This document shows positions 18,551-26,921 of a DNA stretch of 62,636 nucleotides, in pieces; within the stretch, counting starts at the first letter, position 1, and the number at the start of each line of letters is the position of its first letter. The notes under the pieces were generated by a model. It searched no databases. It had not been told where the DNA came from and worked only from the letters and a program-made list of their open reading frames with translations. Source of the stretch: Candidatus Egerieimonas intestinavium. GTDB lineage: Bacteria; Bacillota; Clostridia; Lachnospirales; Lachnospiraceae. Made by a program: the position numbers and the translations under genes. The stretch lies in the NCBI GenBank assembly GCA_018711815.1, contig DVHU01000020.1, forward strand, positions 1-62,636, given 5' to 3'.

Positions 18551-18572
18551 AGAGCTGACCCTGGTCAACTCT
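18546..18572 (-). terminator. Terminator platform of the glycine riboswitch
   Basis: On the minus strand AGAGTTGACC pairs with GGTCAGCTCT (one G-U) and runs into TTTTTT. It lies about 65 bases after the second aptamer and directly before repeat R2. Confidence 0.75.
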
Positions 18573-18636
18573 GGAAAACACGAAAAAACCGCATAGACAC
18601 CGCGGGAGCTCCCCCAAGGGAACTCTTTATTTTTTT

Positions 18637-18825
18637 CACACTGTCCTTTTGCCTGAGAGATTCATGGCATCTGCCACTTACACCTTCGGCACCCGTTGCC
18701 GGGATTCTCCAGAGAGCCATCCAACTGCAGTCCCATCTCATCGGTGAGATACCTGAGAGTATTACTCCTTCGGCGAGCCTTGCGCTACTTTCCTGCAGCC
18801 TTCCACTGGCTGATATTCAATTTAA
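18637..18825 (-). ncRNA. Tandem glycine riboswitch
   Basis: Two glycine aptamers follow each other on the minus strand. The first has CGCCGAAGGAGTAA and ACTCTCAGGTA. The second has GTGCCGAAGGTGTAAG and ATCTCTCAGGCAAAAGGACAG, the family consensus. The linker is short, as in cooperative tandem forms. The controlled gene is the AGCS transporter 240 bases downstream, with repeat R2 in between. Edges are approximate. Confidence 0.95.
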
Positions 18826-18836
18826 AATCCAAGGGT

Positions 18837-18866
18837 ATTATAGGCCCAAGCCCCCGGCTTTGTCAA
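18837..18866 (-). promoter_or_regulatory. Promoter of the glycine riboswitch/alsT leader
   Basis: TTGACA, an 18-base spacer and TATAAT lie on the minus strand about 12 bases before the first aptamer. Confidence 0.75.
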
Positions 18867-18943
18867 TGGCTTTTTTGAGGACTGGGCCATAGCTTCCGTA
18901 CAGAACCGGCCCAGGCTTTTGCCCAGGGCCGGTCCCCGGCTTC

Positions 18944-20206
18944 TCATGCCGCCTGATTTTCCGTCCCCAGCTCACTGCTGTACTCCTGAATTCGCTCCAG
19001 AATCTCATCGGCCCGCTCCCCCTCCGCCAGGGTAGGCTGATAGTCATTTCTGGCGTCCGTGGAGGAGAGGGTACAGGGGATTACCTCAATATTGTCATCC
19101 ACCTGCAGCTCCCCGTCCTTCAGGGTGAAGGTCTGCTGGAAAATCATGGTGTCCTTGTCCGAAGGATTCTTATTCCCTCCGAAGCAGAAATTTCCCAGGC
19201 TGTAGGCAATATATTTCCCCTTGTACTTCTCAATGCCCTGCAGCACGTGGGGGTGATGGCCCAGCACCAGATCCGCCCCGTTGTCGATGGCCAGATGCGC
19301 CAGCTCCACCTGCACATCCGTGGGGTAGTGCTCCCGCTCCACACCCCAGTGGAAGCTGGCGATGATTACCTGGGCCCCCTGATCCTTCAGAGACTGCAGG
19401 CCCGCCAGAAGATCCTCCTTGCACTCGATTCCCTGGGCCAGCTCGTAGGTGCCCAGCATCCCCACCTGGATTCCGTTGACCTCCATCAGCAGCGTGGTGC
19501 CGTAGCCGAAGTATTTCACCCCGGCTCCCCTCAGCACATCCAGGGTGTCGTAGTAGCTCTCCGTTCCGTAGTCCTTGCTGTGGTTGTTGGCCACGTTGAC
19601 CGCTTCCACGGAGCCGCTGGTGAGAATCTCCACGTAGGAGGGATCTCCCTTGAAGGCGTACTGCTTATCCGCCCTGCTGGTGAGCTCTGTAAAGGTTCCC
19701 TCCAGATTTACGATGGTCAGGTCATCCTGTCCAAATACCGACTGCACGCCGGCGAAAAAGTAGGAGGGATCCTGCACCTCGTCATATTTGGCCACAAAGC
19801 TGGTGTTCTTGGAAAAATGCTCGTCCGTCCCCAGGGTACAGTCCCCGGCGGCGCTGACGGTGAAGGAGGCGCTCACCCGGCGCTTCTCCTCCCAGGCCGC
19901 CTTCTCCTCCTCTGTCATGGGCTCGTAGCCGTTCCCCTCCCGGGGGCCCAGATACAGGCCATCCTCTTCCCCGGCGGCATCCTGACTCTCTCCCGGGCTG
20001 GTCTCAGCCTGACCGGGCTGATCGGAGGCTTCTCCCTCCGCCTGGGCCGCAGCGCCCTGAGCCTGATCCCCGGCTGTCCCCCGCACCTTGATGGCGATGA
20101 CCATGACCACCAGCACGCACAGCAGCCCGACAATCACTGCCATCATGCCCATCTCCAGACGATCAATCAGCTTTCCCTTTTTTCTCTGGTACCATTTCTT
20201 TTTCAT
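18944..20206 (-). CDS. CapA-family protein (poly-gamma-glutamate synthesis type)
   Basis: A 420-residue protein with a lysine-rich start, one membrane anchor (about residues 20-42), an acidic/Gln linker and a calcineurin-like CapA metallophosphoesterase-fold domain. It has SAAGDCTLGTD, VNLEGTFT, NVANNHSKDYG, SFHWGVE and LGHHPHVLQGIE, the metal-ligand blocks of the family. No capB/capC is nearby, so it is a stand-alone paralogue whose substrate is unknown. ATG 20206 is preferred (GAGG nine bases upstream); an ATG five codons earlier and a GTG before it are possible. Confidence 0.88.
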   Translation of the reverse strand: MKKKWYQRKKGKLIDRLEMGMMAVIVGLLCVLVVMVIAIKVRGTAGDQAQGAAAQAEGEASDQPGQAETSPGESQDAAGEEDGLYLGPREGNGYEPMTEEEKAAWEEKRRVSASFTVSAAGDCTLGTDEHFSKNTSFVAKYDEVQDPSYFFAGVQSVFGQDDLTIVNLEGTFTELTSRADKQYAFKGDPSYVEILTSGSVEAVNVANNHSKDYGTESYYDTLDVLRGAGVKYFGYGTTLLMEVNGIQVGMLGTYELAQGIECKEDLLAGLQSLKDQGAQVIIASFHWGVEREHYPTDVQVELAHLAIDNGADLVLGHHPHVLQGIEKYKGKYIAYSLGNFCFGGNKNPSDKDTMIFQQTFTLKDGELQVDDNIEVIPCTLSSTDARNDYQPTLAEGERADEILERIQEYSSELGTENQAA

Positions 20207-20261
20207 TGTTTCCCGCCTCATTTTCCTTTTCTTTGGCACTATTCTACCATATCTGACAGGA

Positions 20262-20297
20262 ATAGAAAAGACGGCACAGTCCGAAAACTGTGCCGTC
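20262..20297 (-). terminator. Terminator of fba
   Basis: A perfect 10-bp stem GACGGCACAG/CTGTGCCGTC (20270-20297) is followed on the minus strand by TTTTCTATT. Confidence 0.85.
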
Positions 20298-20354
20298 CGT
20301 GACAGTGGCAGACTGAACTGTTACTGCCGTCCGATAAATCCATAGTTCTTTGGC

Positions 20355-21311
20355 TTATTTGCCCAGAATCTCTGCAGCCTTTCCTTCGCTTCCCAGAACG
20401 GTGGTGATCTTGTGAGCAACCACATCCTTCACGTAAGCGCGGCCTACCTTCAGGTACTCGCGGGGATCGAACTTCTCGGGATGCTGCCACATAACCTCAC
20501 GAACGCCGGCAGTCAGAGCCAGACGCAGGTCGGAGTCGATGTTGATCTTGCACACTGCGGAGCGTGCAGCCTGACGCAGCATATCCTCGGGGATACCGAT
20601 GGCGTCTGCCAGATTTCCGCCGTTTGCCTGGATGATTTTCACGTACTCCTGAGATACGCTGGATGCACCGTGCAGAACGATGGGGAAGTTGGGCAGTCTC
20701 TTGGAAACCTCATCCAGGATGTCGAAGCGCAGCATGGGCTTCTGACCCGGTTTGAACTTGAATGCGCCGTGGCTGGTTCCGATGGCGATTGCCAGGGAGT
20801 CAACGCCGGTGCGGCTTACGAACTCCTCAACCTCGTCGGGCTGGGTGTATTTTGCATCCTCAGCGGATACGTTTACGTCGTCCTCGATACCGGCCAGCTG
20901 TCCCAGCTCGCCCTCTACTACAACGCCGTGAGCATGAGCGTACTCAACTACCTGCTTGGTCAGGGCGATGTTGTCCTCGAAGGAATGATGAGAACCGTCG
21001 ATCATAACGGAGGTAAATCCGCCGTCGATGCAGGACTTGCAGATCTCGAAGTCTGCGCCGTGATCCAGATGCAGAGCGATGGGGATGTTGGGGTTCTCGA
21101 TCAGAGCGGCCTCAACCAGCTTTACCAGGTAAGTATGGTTTGCATATTTTCTTGCTCCGGCAGACACCTGCAGAATGATCGGGGAGTTCAGCTCTCCGGC
21201 TGCCTCGGTGATAGCCTGTACGATCTCCATGTTGTTTACATTGAAAGCGCCGATTGCGTAACCGCCTTCATAAGCTTTCTTAAACATCTCAGTACTTGTT
21301 ACTAATGGCAT
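20355..21311 (-). CDS. fba: Class II fructose-bisphosphate aldolase
   Basis: A 318-residue zinc-dependent aldolase of glycolysis/gluconeogenesis that cleaves fructose 1,6-bisphosphate. Key blocks are IGAFNVNNME, the metal and catalytic site IALHLDHGADFE (Asp83, His84), SVMIDGSHHSFEDN, VEGELGQLAGIEDD and the phosphate-binding IGTSHGAFKF and VLHGASS. The tail NIDSDLRLALT is typical. AGAAAGGATG is the ribosome site. The gene stands alone between a strong promoter and a terminator, as expected for a highly expressed gene. Confidence 0.97.
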   Translation of the reverse strand: MPLVTSTEMFKKAYEGGYAIGAFNVNNMEIVQAITEAAGELNSPIILQVSAGARKYANHTYLVKLVEAALIENPNIPIALHLDHGADFEICKSCIDGGFTSVMIDGSHHSFEDNIALTKQVVEYAHAHGVVVEGELGQLAGIEDDVNVSAEDAKYTQPDEVEEFVSRTGVDSLAIAIGTSHGAFKFKPGQKPMLRFDILDEVSKRLPNFPIVLHGASSVSQEYVKIIQANGGNLADAIGIPEDMLRQAARSAVCKINIDSDLRLALTAGVREVMWQHPEKFDPREYLKVGRAYVKDVVAHKITTVLGSEGKAAEILGK

Positions 21312-21377
21312 GGTAAATCATCCTTTCTTCTAAATGAATTTGCACAGCGGCTTGTCTAAAGCCCTTGCCTACCTTTT

Positions 21378-21405
21378 ATTATATACATTTTCCGGGTTTT
21401 GACAA
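21378..21405 (-). promoter_or_regulatory. Promoter of fba
   Basis: TTGTCA, a 16-base spacer and TATAAT on the minus strand, about 70 bases before the start codon. Confidence 0.75.
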
Positions 21406-21476
21406 TCTATTTTTTCAGAATTGGCATCAAATCTGTAACAGGTCAGCCTGCCTCTGTCCCGCGAGACGTCCCGATT

Positions 21477-23000
21477 TTACCGAACTGCGTTTACAAATCT
21501 CAGGAAGGCCTCTCTGCCCTGGGGCGTGCACTTGTAGACGCCGGCGTCCTCCAGCACCTGCTTAAACACAACGCCGATTTCCTTTTTGAGAATCTCCTCC
21601 ACATTCTCCGAAGTGAAGGTGTACTTTTCCTTAAGCTCATCCACCCAGTCCGCGTGCTTTTCCAGCTCCGCGTCAGCCCGCAGGTCTCTTCCCTCCAGGA
21701 TCGCACTGCACAGTCCCGCGATCTCGCCCTTTAACCGGGCGGGCAGCACCGCCAGACCCATAACCTCAATGAGGCCGATGTTCTCCTTCTTGATGTGGTG
21801 GAGTTTATCGTGGGGGTGGTAAACGCCCAGGGGATGCTCCGGGGTGGTGATATTATTTCTCAGCACCAGATCCAGCTCAAAAATGCCGTTCCTCTTTCTG
21901 GCGATGGGTGTGATGGTATTGTGGGGCTCTCCGCCGGTCTCAGCATAAATGAAAGCCTCCTCATCGGTGTAGCCTCTCCAGATCAGGAGAATCTTGTCCG
22001 CCAGCTCCACCAGCCGCCCGGCGTCCTGGCTGCGCAGACGGATCACAGACATGGGCCATTTCACAATCCCCGCCTGCACATCCCCAAAACCTTCAAAGGA
22101 AATCTCCTGCTCCACAGGAGCCTTAGCCATGGCGAACTCATAGCGGCCTCCCTGGAAGTGATCGTGGCTTAAGATGGAGCCGCCCACGATGGGCAGATCC
22201 GCGTTGGAGCCCACGAAATAATGGGGAAACTGTCCCACAAAATCCAGCAGCTTGGCAAAAGTGGCCCGCTCAATCTTCATGGGCACATGCTGGGAGTTAA
22301 AGACGATGCAGTGCTCATTGTAATAGACGTAGGGAGAATACTGGAAGCCCCAGCGGCTCCCGTTGATGGTAATGGGAATAATCCGGTGATTCTGCCGGGC
22401 CGGATGGTTTACCCGCCCCTGGTAGCCCTCGTTCTCTATGCACAGCAGACACTTGGGGTAGGCGGTCTGCTTGGCCAGCTTGGCCGCCGCGATGGCCTTG
22501 GGATCCTTCTCGGGCTTGGACAAATTGATGGTGATGTCCAGGTCCCCGTACTCTGTGGGAGCCACCCACTTCATGTCCCGGGCGATGCGGTAGCGGCGGA
22601 TATAGTCTGTATCCTGGCTGAATTTATAGTGAGCGTCCGTGGCCTTCTGGGGACTCTGGGCGTAATCCTCCCGGAAACGGCGGATTACGTTGGAGGGTCT
22701 GTCCGTCAGCAGCCCCATAATCTTCGTGTCAAAGAGATCCCGGTAAACCACGCTGTCGTTCTCAATCAGCCCGCTTTCGGCGGCATAGTCGCAGATACCC
22801 TTGAGGATTTCCTCCAGCTGGCCCACCACAGAGAGATCTTCTCCGTGGGCCTCAGCCACCGCCTGCTCCAGCTCTTCCCCCGCCTCCTCAAGCTTCAGGG
22901 TCTCCAGCAGACTGTTCATTACATAAATTTTATCTTCTTCCTGAATCAATCCTGTGGCCATGCCGTATTGAATCAGTTTTGCAATACTTGTCTGAATCAT
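21477..23000 (-). CDS. galT: UDP-glucose--hexose-1-phosphate uridylyltransferase, type 2
   Basis: A 507-residue Leloir-pathway enzyme exchanging galactose-1-phosphate and UDP-glucose. The length and the motifs NHPARQNHRIIPIT and SHDHFQGGRYEFA are those of the firmicute type-2 GalT, not the 350-residue enterobacterial form. The start MIQTSIAKLIQYG has GGGAGGAG just upstream; 40 further in-frame codons upstream lack a ribosome site and similarity. No galK or galE is adjacent. Downstream on the minus strand comes fba, 165 bases away with its own promoter. Confidence 0.95.
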   Translation of the reverse strand: MIQTSIAKLIQYGMATGLIQEEDKIYVMNSLLETLKLEEAGEELEQAVAEAHGEDLSVVGQLEEILKGICDYAAESGLIENDSVVYRDLFDTKIMGLLTDRPSNVIRRFREDYAQSPQKATDAHYKFSQDTDYIRRYRIARDMKWVAPTEYGDLDITINLSKPEKDPKAIAAAKLAKQTAYPKCLLCIENEGYQGRVNHPARQNHRIIPITINGSRWGFQYSPYVYYNEHCIVFNSQHVPMKIERATFAKLLDFVGQFPHYFVGSNADLPIVGGSILSHDHFQGGRYEFAMAKAPVEQEISFEGFGDVQAGIVKWPMSVIRLRSQDAGRLVELADKILLIWRGYTDEEAFIYAETGGEPHNTITPIARKRNGIFELDLVLRNNITTPEHPLGVYHPHDKLHHIKKENIGLIEVMGLAVLPARLKGEIAGLCSAILEGRDLRADAELEKHADWVDELKEKYTFTSENVEEILKKEIGVVFKQVLEDAGVYKCTPQGREAFLRFVNAVR

Positions 23001-23129
23001 AAGCTCCTCCCTTCCTTTTCTTCTATTATGGCACAAACCTTTTGCATTTCCCATAGGTTTTTTGCAAAAAACCCATGAATTTCTACGGTTAATGATTTTC
23101 ACAGGGGATATCTTCTGCACAGGAAAAGT

Positions 23130-23600
23130 CTATTTTATCTCTTTCCTCACCTGCATCAAAATTTCCCCCAACAGGTTTTGCCCTCGCCATTTATCTATAC
23201 AGTATCTGTTCTCATCTTTCATTGAAAGACCAATTCCCCATATCCGATCTTTTACCGCACATTCCGCAATTATTTCGTCACCTGTCTTTTCTAACTTTTC
23301 AGCAAGTTCCGGATGCTGAAGGAATTTTTCAATTACGCCTCTGTAAACAATAGCTTCTCTCCATTTTATCCAGATTTTCTCATCGAAATTCTGCACGTTT
23401 CTGCCCAATGTTTTTATTTCCGATACATTGTCTGTACGCAATATTTTTTCTGCCGATTCTTGATCTTGAAACAGCAGAGCCTTTTTATACATCATATATT
23501 GTTCTGTTGACGAGAAAGTTACGCCATCAACTGTGAATTTCGATAAATACCAATTACTCAAATACCCATTTTCTTCCTCGGGATTGTGAAAACAAATCAA
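23130..23600 (-). CDS. NADAR-family ADP-ribose hydrolase (YbiA-like)
   Basis: A 156-residue NADAR-fold protein. Family blocks visible are YLSNWYLSKFTVDGVTFSS, EQYMMYKKALLF, VYRGVIEKFLQHPEL, DRIWGIGLSM and GQNLLGEILMQVR. NADAR enzymes are known to remove ADP-ribose from guanine bases and to pair with DarT-type transferases; others act on riboflavin-pathway intermediates. The start is TTG (23600) in TTGA overlapping the preceding stop, with GGGGAGGAAAG just upstream, so it is coupled to the 155-residue protein. Codon use is AT-rich, unlike galT next door. In this cassette it is the probable antitoxin or eraser. Confidence 0.85.
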   Translation of the reverse strand: MICFHNPEEENGYLSNWYLSKFTVDGVTFSSTEQYMMYKKALLFQDQESAEKILRTDNVSEIKTLGRNVQNFDEKIWIKWREAIVYRGVIEKFLQHPELAEKLEKTGDEIIAECAVKDRIWGIGLSMKDENRYCIDKWRGQNLLGEILMQVRKEIK

Positions 23601-24064
23601 ATATCTTTCCTCCCCAGACCACCTGAGTTTTCCGGCGCTTTAAGTCCACATTGTTCTCCCACCTTATGGACGGCCAAATACAAATCAAGATCATGCGCCC
23701 CCGGATATGCCGCAAACATAAATTCTGTCGGAAGCAATTTGAGAACTTCTTTGCTGGAAATTCCATATACCCATTGAAACAGTGCATAAAATTGTCCAAT
23801 CCAATTTGGTGCAAATCCTCCTGCTGCTTTCCCTGGCTTCGGTTCATATTTTTCATACTCCAGGAAATACTCAAACAAATTTTCCGCATCCATCGTACAG
23901 ACATACGGTTGTCCCTTATCGATCATGGCTCTTGTATGACTTTTCATATATGCTTCTATAAAATCTGCCACATCCATTCCGGGCCAGTGTTCTTCTGCAT
24001 ATTCAAATAATTTTCCTTGATTTTCAACAACTTCTTCCAGGTAGCTCTTACTGAACACTTCCAT
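23597..24064 (-). CDS. Unrecognised middle protein of the ART/NADAR cassette
   Basis: A 155-residue acidic, aromatic-rich soluble protein. The N-terminal half looks helical (SYLEEVVENQGKLFEYAEEH, DVADFIEAYMKSHTRAMID). The second half holds WIGQFYALFQWVYGISSKEV, then LPTEFMFAAYPGAHDLDLYL. I do not recognise a family. Its gene lies 11 bases after the DUF3990 gene and overlaps the NADAR start by four bases, so the three are one transcript and are probably functionally linked. It could be a second antitoxin, a specificity factor or a scaffold. ATGATTGCAC context and AAGAGGTGCAATC precede the start. AT-rich composition is shared with its partners. Confidence 0.7.
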   Translation of the reverse strand: MEVFSKSYLEEVVENQGKLFEYAEEHWPGMDVADFIEAYMKSHTRAMIDKGQPYVCTMDAENLFEYFLEYEKYEPKPGKAAGGFAPNWIGQFYALFQWVYGISSKEVLKLLPTEFMFAAYPGAHDLDLYLAVHKVGEQCGLKAPENSGGLGRKDI

Positions 24065-24075
24065 GATTGCACCTC

Positions 24076-24735
24076 TTATATTAATTTGCTAAACACCTTT
24101 TCGATCTTATTTTGGTCTGAGTTAATCAACGTATACATTGCCTCTCTTGCCGCCTTGTCACGCTGTATATATTGCTGATTCACTCTGGTGTACTCGATTT
24201 CCTGCAGTGCTGAAAACTCTTCTCTGAGAAATTGAAAAGCTTTTTCTGTCTTTAAACAATACTGGATTCCCAAATCTCCCAATTTCAATAAATCTGGTAA
24301 AATGTCAAGATCAACTTCATCTCTGACAAAACACTTAGCAATATAAAAATATGACGCATTTGCGCGCCAGCCTTTAATCACATCATATTCTTCTGTAGAT
24401 ATCTGATATTTTTGAATAAATTTAGGCGCTAATACTGTATATCTTCGCCCTGTATCTGCATCTCGGTGTTTCATAAGCTCTGCAAGCCACGAAAGTACAT
24501 CATATTTTTCAAAATCCAATATCTTTAATTCTCCGGTATCCAGGATAAATTTGTGTACCCATCCATTTTTTTCGATGGGATTGCAGACTGACCATTCAGA
24601 CGCCAATGCTAGACTTTGGGTCAAATAAAATCCCTTTCCGTAATCATGCTTGTCATTTCCTAATCCATACGTGGGACAAATTTGTTTATTAGGGCTTCCA
24701 TGATACAAAACAATTTCATTTTGTTTGTTCTTCAT
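24076..24735 (-). CDS. DUF3990-type putative ADP-ribosyltransferase
   Basis: A 219-residue protein of the DUF3990 class. It opens with IVLYHGSPNK (His12), then DYGKGFYLTQSLALASEW (Tyr37), the H and Y strands of an H-Y-x type ADP-ribosyltransferase fold. A later NQQY (186-189) is a candidate third catalytic segment. The fold relation to DarT and other ART toxins is established for the H-Y pattern; the target here is unknown. AAAGGAG sits nine bases before the ATG. It is the first gene of the cassette and the probable toxin or modifier, with NADAR as the reversing enzyme. The region is AT-rich and foreign-looking. Confidence 0.75.
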   Translation of the reverse strand: MKNKQNEIVLYHGSPNKQICPTYGLGNDKHDYGKGFYLTQSLALASEWSVCNPIEKNGWVHKFILDTGELKILDFEKYDVLSWLAELMKHRDADTGRRYTVLAPKFIQKYQISTEEYDVIKGWRANASYFYIAKCFVRDEVDLDILPDLLKLGDLGIQYCLKTEKAFQFLREEFSALQEIEYTRVNQQYIQRDKAAREAMYTLINSDQNKIEKVFSKLI

Positions 24736-24744
24736 CCATCTAAC

Positions 24745-24850
24745 TCCTTTATAGTTCAGATCATCGGGACTGCGCCCTCTTAGCCAGGGCCTAGGCGTCT
24801 AGATCGTCCTGGAACATACATAACTTTATTATGGCCAAATATCGGATTTC
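24745..24850 (-). promoter_or_regulatory. Structured leader upstream of the DUF3990 cassette
   Basis: The leader contains GC-rich inverted repeats (GCCTAGGC palindrome; AGGCCCTGGCTAAGAGGGC region) embedded in AT-rich DNA, ending 20 bases before the ribosome site. It does not match a riboswitch I know. It may be an operator, attenuator or RNA antitoxin site. Further upstream a GGCTATT/AATAGCC inverted repeat lies at 24862-24893. Confidence 0.35.
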
Positions 24851-24929
24851 TGTCAATAATTCGGCTATTCTAAATCCATTTTTTAAATAGCCAAATTTAC
24901 TGCGGGATTTCTGATGCAGAGGCTTCCCC

Positions 24930-24985
24930 AAGACAAAATTCCCGCAGGGATATGCAGTTTGTATGCATATCCCTGCGGGAATTTT
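24930..24985 (-). terminator. Terminator of the rbs operon
   Basis: A near-perfect 19-bp stem (AATTCCCGCAGGGATATGCA with its complement) with a 7-base loop follows rbsB. AATTTTC/TTTTG tracts flank both sides, so it may work in both directions and insulate the DUF3990 cassette promoter. Confidence 0.85.
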
Positions 24986-25026
24986 CAGCGGGTCAGCCTA
25001 AAGCTCGATCCTTTTAGGTTTTACTC

Positions 25027-25959
25027 TTACTCTTTGGTTACCAATTTTACTTCTACAGGAATGGAGGATTCTACCGTCTCTCCATCGATGAGCTTCTGGG
25101 CGGTGTCCACGGCAGTCTTGCCCATCTGGTCCGGCTGCTGAGCCACGGTGGCCAGCATTCTTCCCTCCTGAACAGCCGCCAGGGCGTCGTCTGTGGCGTC
25201 GAAGCCTACCACCTGGATAGGTTTGCCGGTGGCTGCGATAGCCTCCACAGCTCCCAGAGCCATCTCGTCGTTGTGGGCGAACACACCGGCAATGGCGCCG
25301 TCAGACTGCAGCAGGTTCTCCATAACCGTCATTCCCTCGGCCCGGTTGAAGTTCGCGGTCTGGCTTCCCACTACTTCCAGCTTCTCGTCTGCTACCAGGT
25401 GGAAGCCTTCTCCACGGTCGATGGTTGCGGATGCGCCGGGAGTACCCTGAAGCTCAGCTACCTTGGCCTGCTCACCGATGGTCTCCACCAGATACTCAGT
25501 GGCCATCTTGGCGCCTGCCACGTTGTCGGAGGCGATCTGGCAGTCCACCTCTACCCCGTTGACCACCCGGTCCACAGAGATAACCTTGATTCCCTGGGCA
25601 ACGGCATCCTTAACAGCCGGAGCCACTGCGTCGGAATCTACGGGATTTACGATCAGCACAGATACATTTTTAGAAATCAGATCTTCCACGTCGTTGGTCT
25701 GCTTAGCCGCGTCGTCGCCGGCGTCTACGGTGATCAGCTCCATACCCAGCTCCTCAGCCTCCGCCTTGGCTCCCTCAGCCAGGCTCACAAAGAAGGGGTT
25801 GTTCAGTGTGGATACCGACAGACCCACAGAGCCATTTCCCACCAGGCCTCCGTCTGTATTTACCGGGGTCTCGCCGTCGATGGTAATAATCTGACATCCG
25901 GTCATGGCCAGAGTCATCACGCTCGCTGCAGCCAGGGCTGCGATTCTTCTTAATTTCAT
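25027..25959 (-). CDS. rbsB: Ribose ABC transporter substrate-binding protein
   Basis: A 310-residue lipoprotein of the ribose/galactose periplasmic-binding family. The signal ends in a lipobox Cys (LAMTGCQ). The sugar-binding fold shows STLNNPFFVSLAEGAKAEA, DAGDDAAKQTNDVEDLI, GVFAHNDEMALGAVEA and VGFDATDDALAA, as in RbsB. ATG 25959 is preferred because GAGGAGGAG precedes it; the frame could start at a TTG inside that ribosome site. It is the last gene of rbsRKDACB. Confidence 0.95.
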   Translation of the reverse strand: MKLRRIAALAAASVMTLAMTGCQIITIDGETPVNTDGGLVGNGSVGLSVSTLNNPFFVSLAEGAKAEAEELGMELITVDAGDDAAKQTNDVEDLISKNVSVLIVNPVDSDAVAPAVKDAVAQGIKVISVDRVVNGVEVDCQIASDNVAGAKMATEYLVETIGEQAKVAELQGTPGASATIDRGEGFHLVADEKLEVVGSQTANFNRAEGMTVMENLLQSDGAIAGVFAHNDEMALGAVEAIAATGKPIQVVGFDATDDALAAVQEGRMLATVAQQPDQMGKTAVDTAQKLIDGETVESSIPVEVKLVTKE

Positions 25960-25979
25960 TTTCCTTCTCCTCCTCAAAT

Positions 25980-26921
25980 TTAACGCTTCCGGTCAGAGAG
26001 CACTGCAACCAGAATAACCAGTCCCTTTACCACATCCTGATAGTAAGAGGACACGCCCAAAATGTTCAGTCCGTTGTTCAGCACAGCGATGATCAGGACA
26101 CCAATCAGAGTTCCCTGAATCTTGCCGCGGCCGCCGCTCATACTGGTTCCGCCCAGGGCAACAGCGGCGATGGCGTCCAGCTCATAGCCTTCTCCCAAGG
26201 TGGGCTGCGCGGAGCTCAAACGGGACAGCAGGATCAGTCCGGACAGGGAAGCCATCAGACCGGAAATTCCGTATACGATGATCTTGGTGCGGTTGATATT
26301 TACACCGGCCAGCTTAGCGCACTTAGCGTTGCTTCCGGTGGCGTACACCTTTCTTCCGAAGGTGGTCTTCGTCAGCAGGAACAGGAAGGCTGCAAAAATC
26401 AGGGCAAACAGGATAACCGGAACGGGAATCCGGAAAATATTTCCCTTACCGATCAGTTTCAGGGCAAAGCTGTCTCCCAGGTTGGAGATGGGCTTTCCAT
26501 CCATGTAGATCAGCGTCAGTCCGCGATACACGGTCATGGTGATCAGGGTAGCGATGAATGCCTGAAGTCTTCCCTTGGTTACCAGGAATCCGCTGACAAC
26601 ACCCAGGGCTGTTCCGATTACCAGGGCCAGGATCATGGCCAGCACTGCCGGAACCCCGCTGCTGAGCATCCCGGCGCACAGAGCCGTGGAGAGGGCCAGC
26701 ACAGAACCCACAGACAGGTCGATGGCGTCCGTAAGGATTACGCAGGTCATACCGAAGGCGATGAAGCCGTTGATGGATGACTGACGCAGCAGTGACAAAA
26801 AGTTACTTCCCGTTCTGAATTCCGGGCTGGCTATACTGATTCCCACTACCAGAAGTACCAGTGCGATCAGCGCGCCATATTCCTGTAAATATGCTCCCAC
26901 ATTTTTCTTATTCTTTTCCAT
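25980..26921 (-). CDS. rbsC: Ribose ABC transporter permease
   Basis: A 313-residue membrane protein with about nine hydrophobic segments. It has the family blocks IDLSVGSVLALS, TLITMTVYRGLTLIYMDGKP, YATGSNAKCAKLAGVN and AAVALGGTSMSGGRG. It forms the ribose channel with RbsA. Its ATG shares one base with the rbsA stop (TAATG), which ensures coupled translation. Confidence 0.96.
   Translation of the reverse strand: MEKNKKNVGAYLQEYGALIALVLLVVGISIASPEFRTGSNFLSLLRQSSINGFIAFGMTCVILTDAIDLSVGSVLALSTALCAGMLSSGVPAVLAMILALVIGTALGVVSGFLVTKGRLQAFIATLITMTVYRGLTLIYMDGKPISNLGDSFALKLIGKGNIFRIPVPVILFALIFAAFLFLLTKTTFGRKVYATGSNAKCAKLAGVNINRTKIIVYGISGLMASLSGLILLSRLSSAQPTLGEGYELDAIAAVALGGTSMSGGRGKIQGTLIGVLIIAVLNNGLNILGVSSYYQDVVKGLVILVAVLSDRKR

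Noticed and set aside
24750..24810. Possible tRNA or tRNA-like gene before the DUF3990 cassette
   Set aside because: GC-rich with inverted repeats, but no cloverleaf, T-loop or acceptor stem can be formed.
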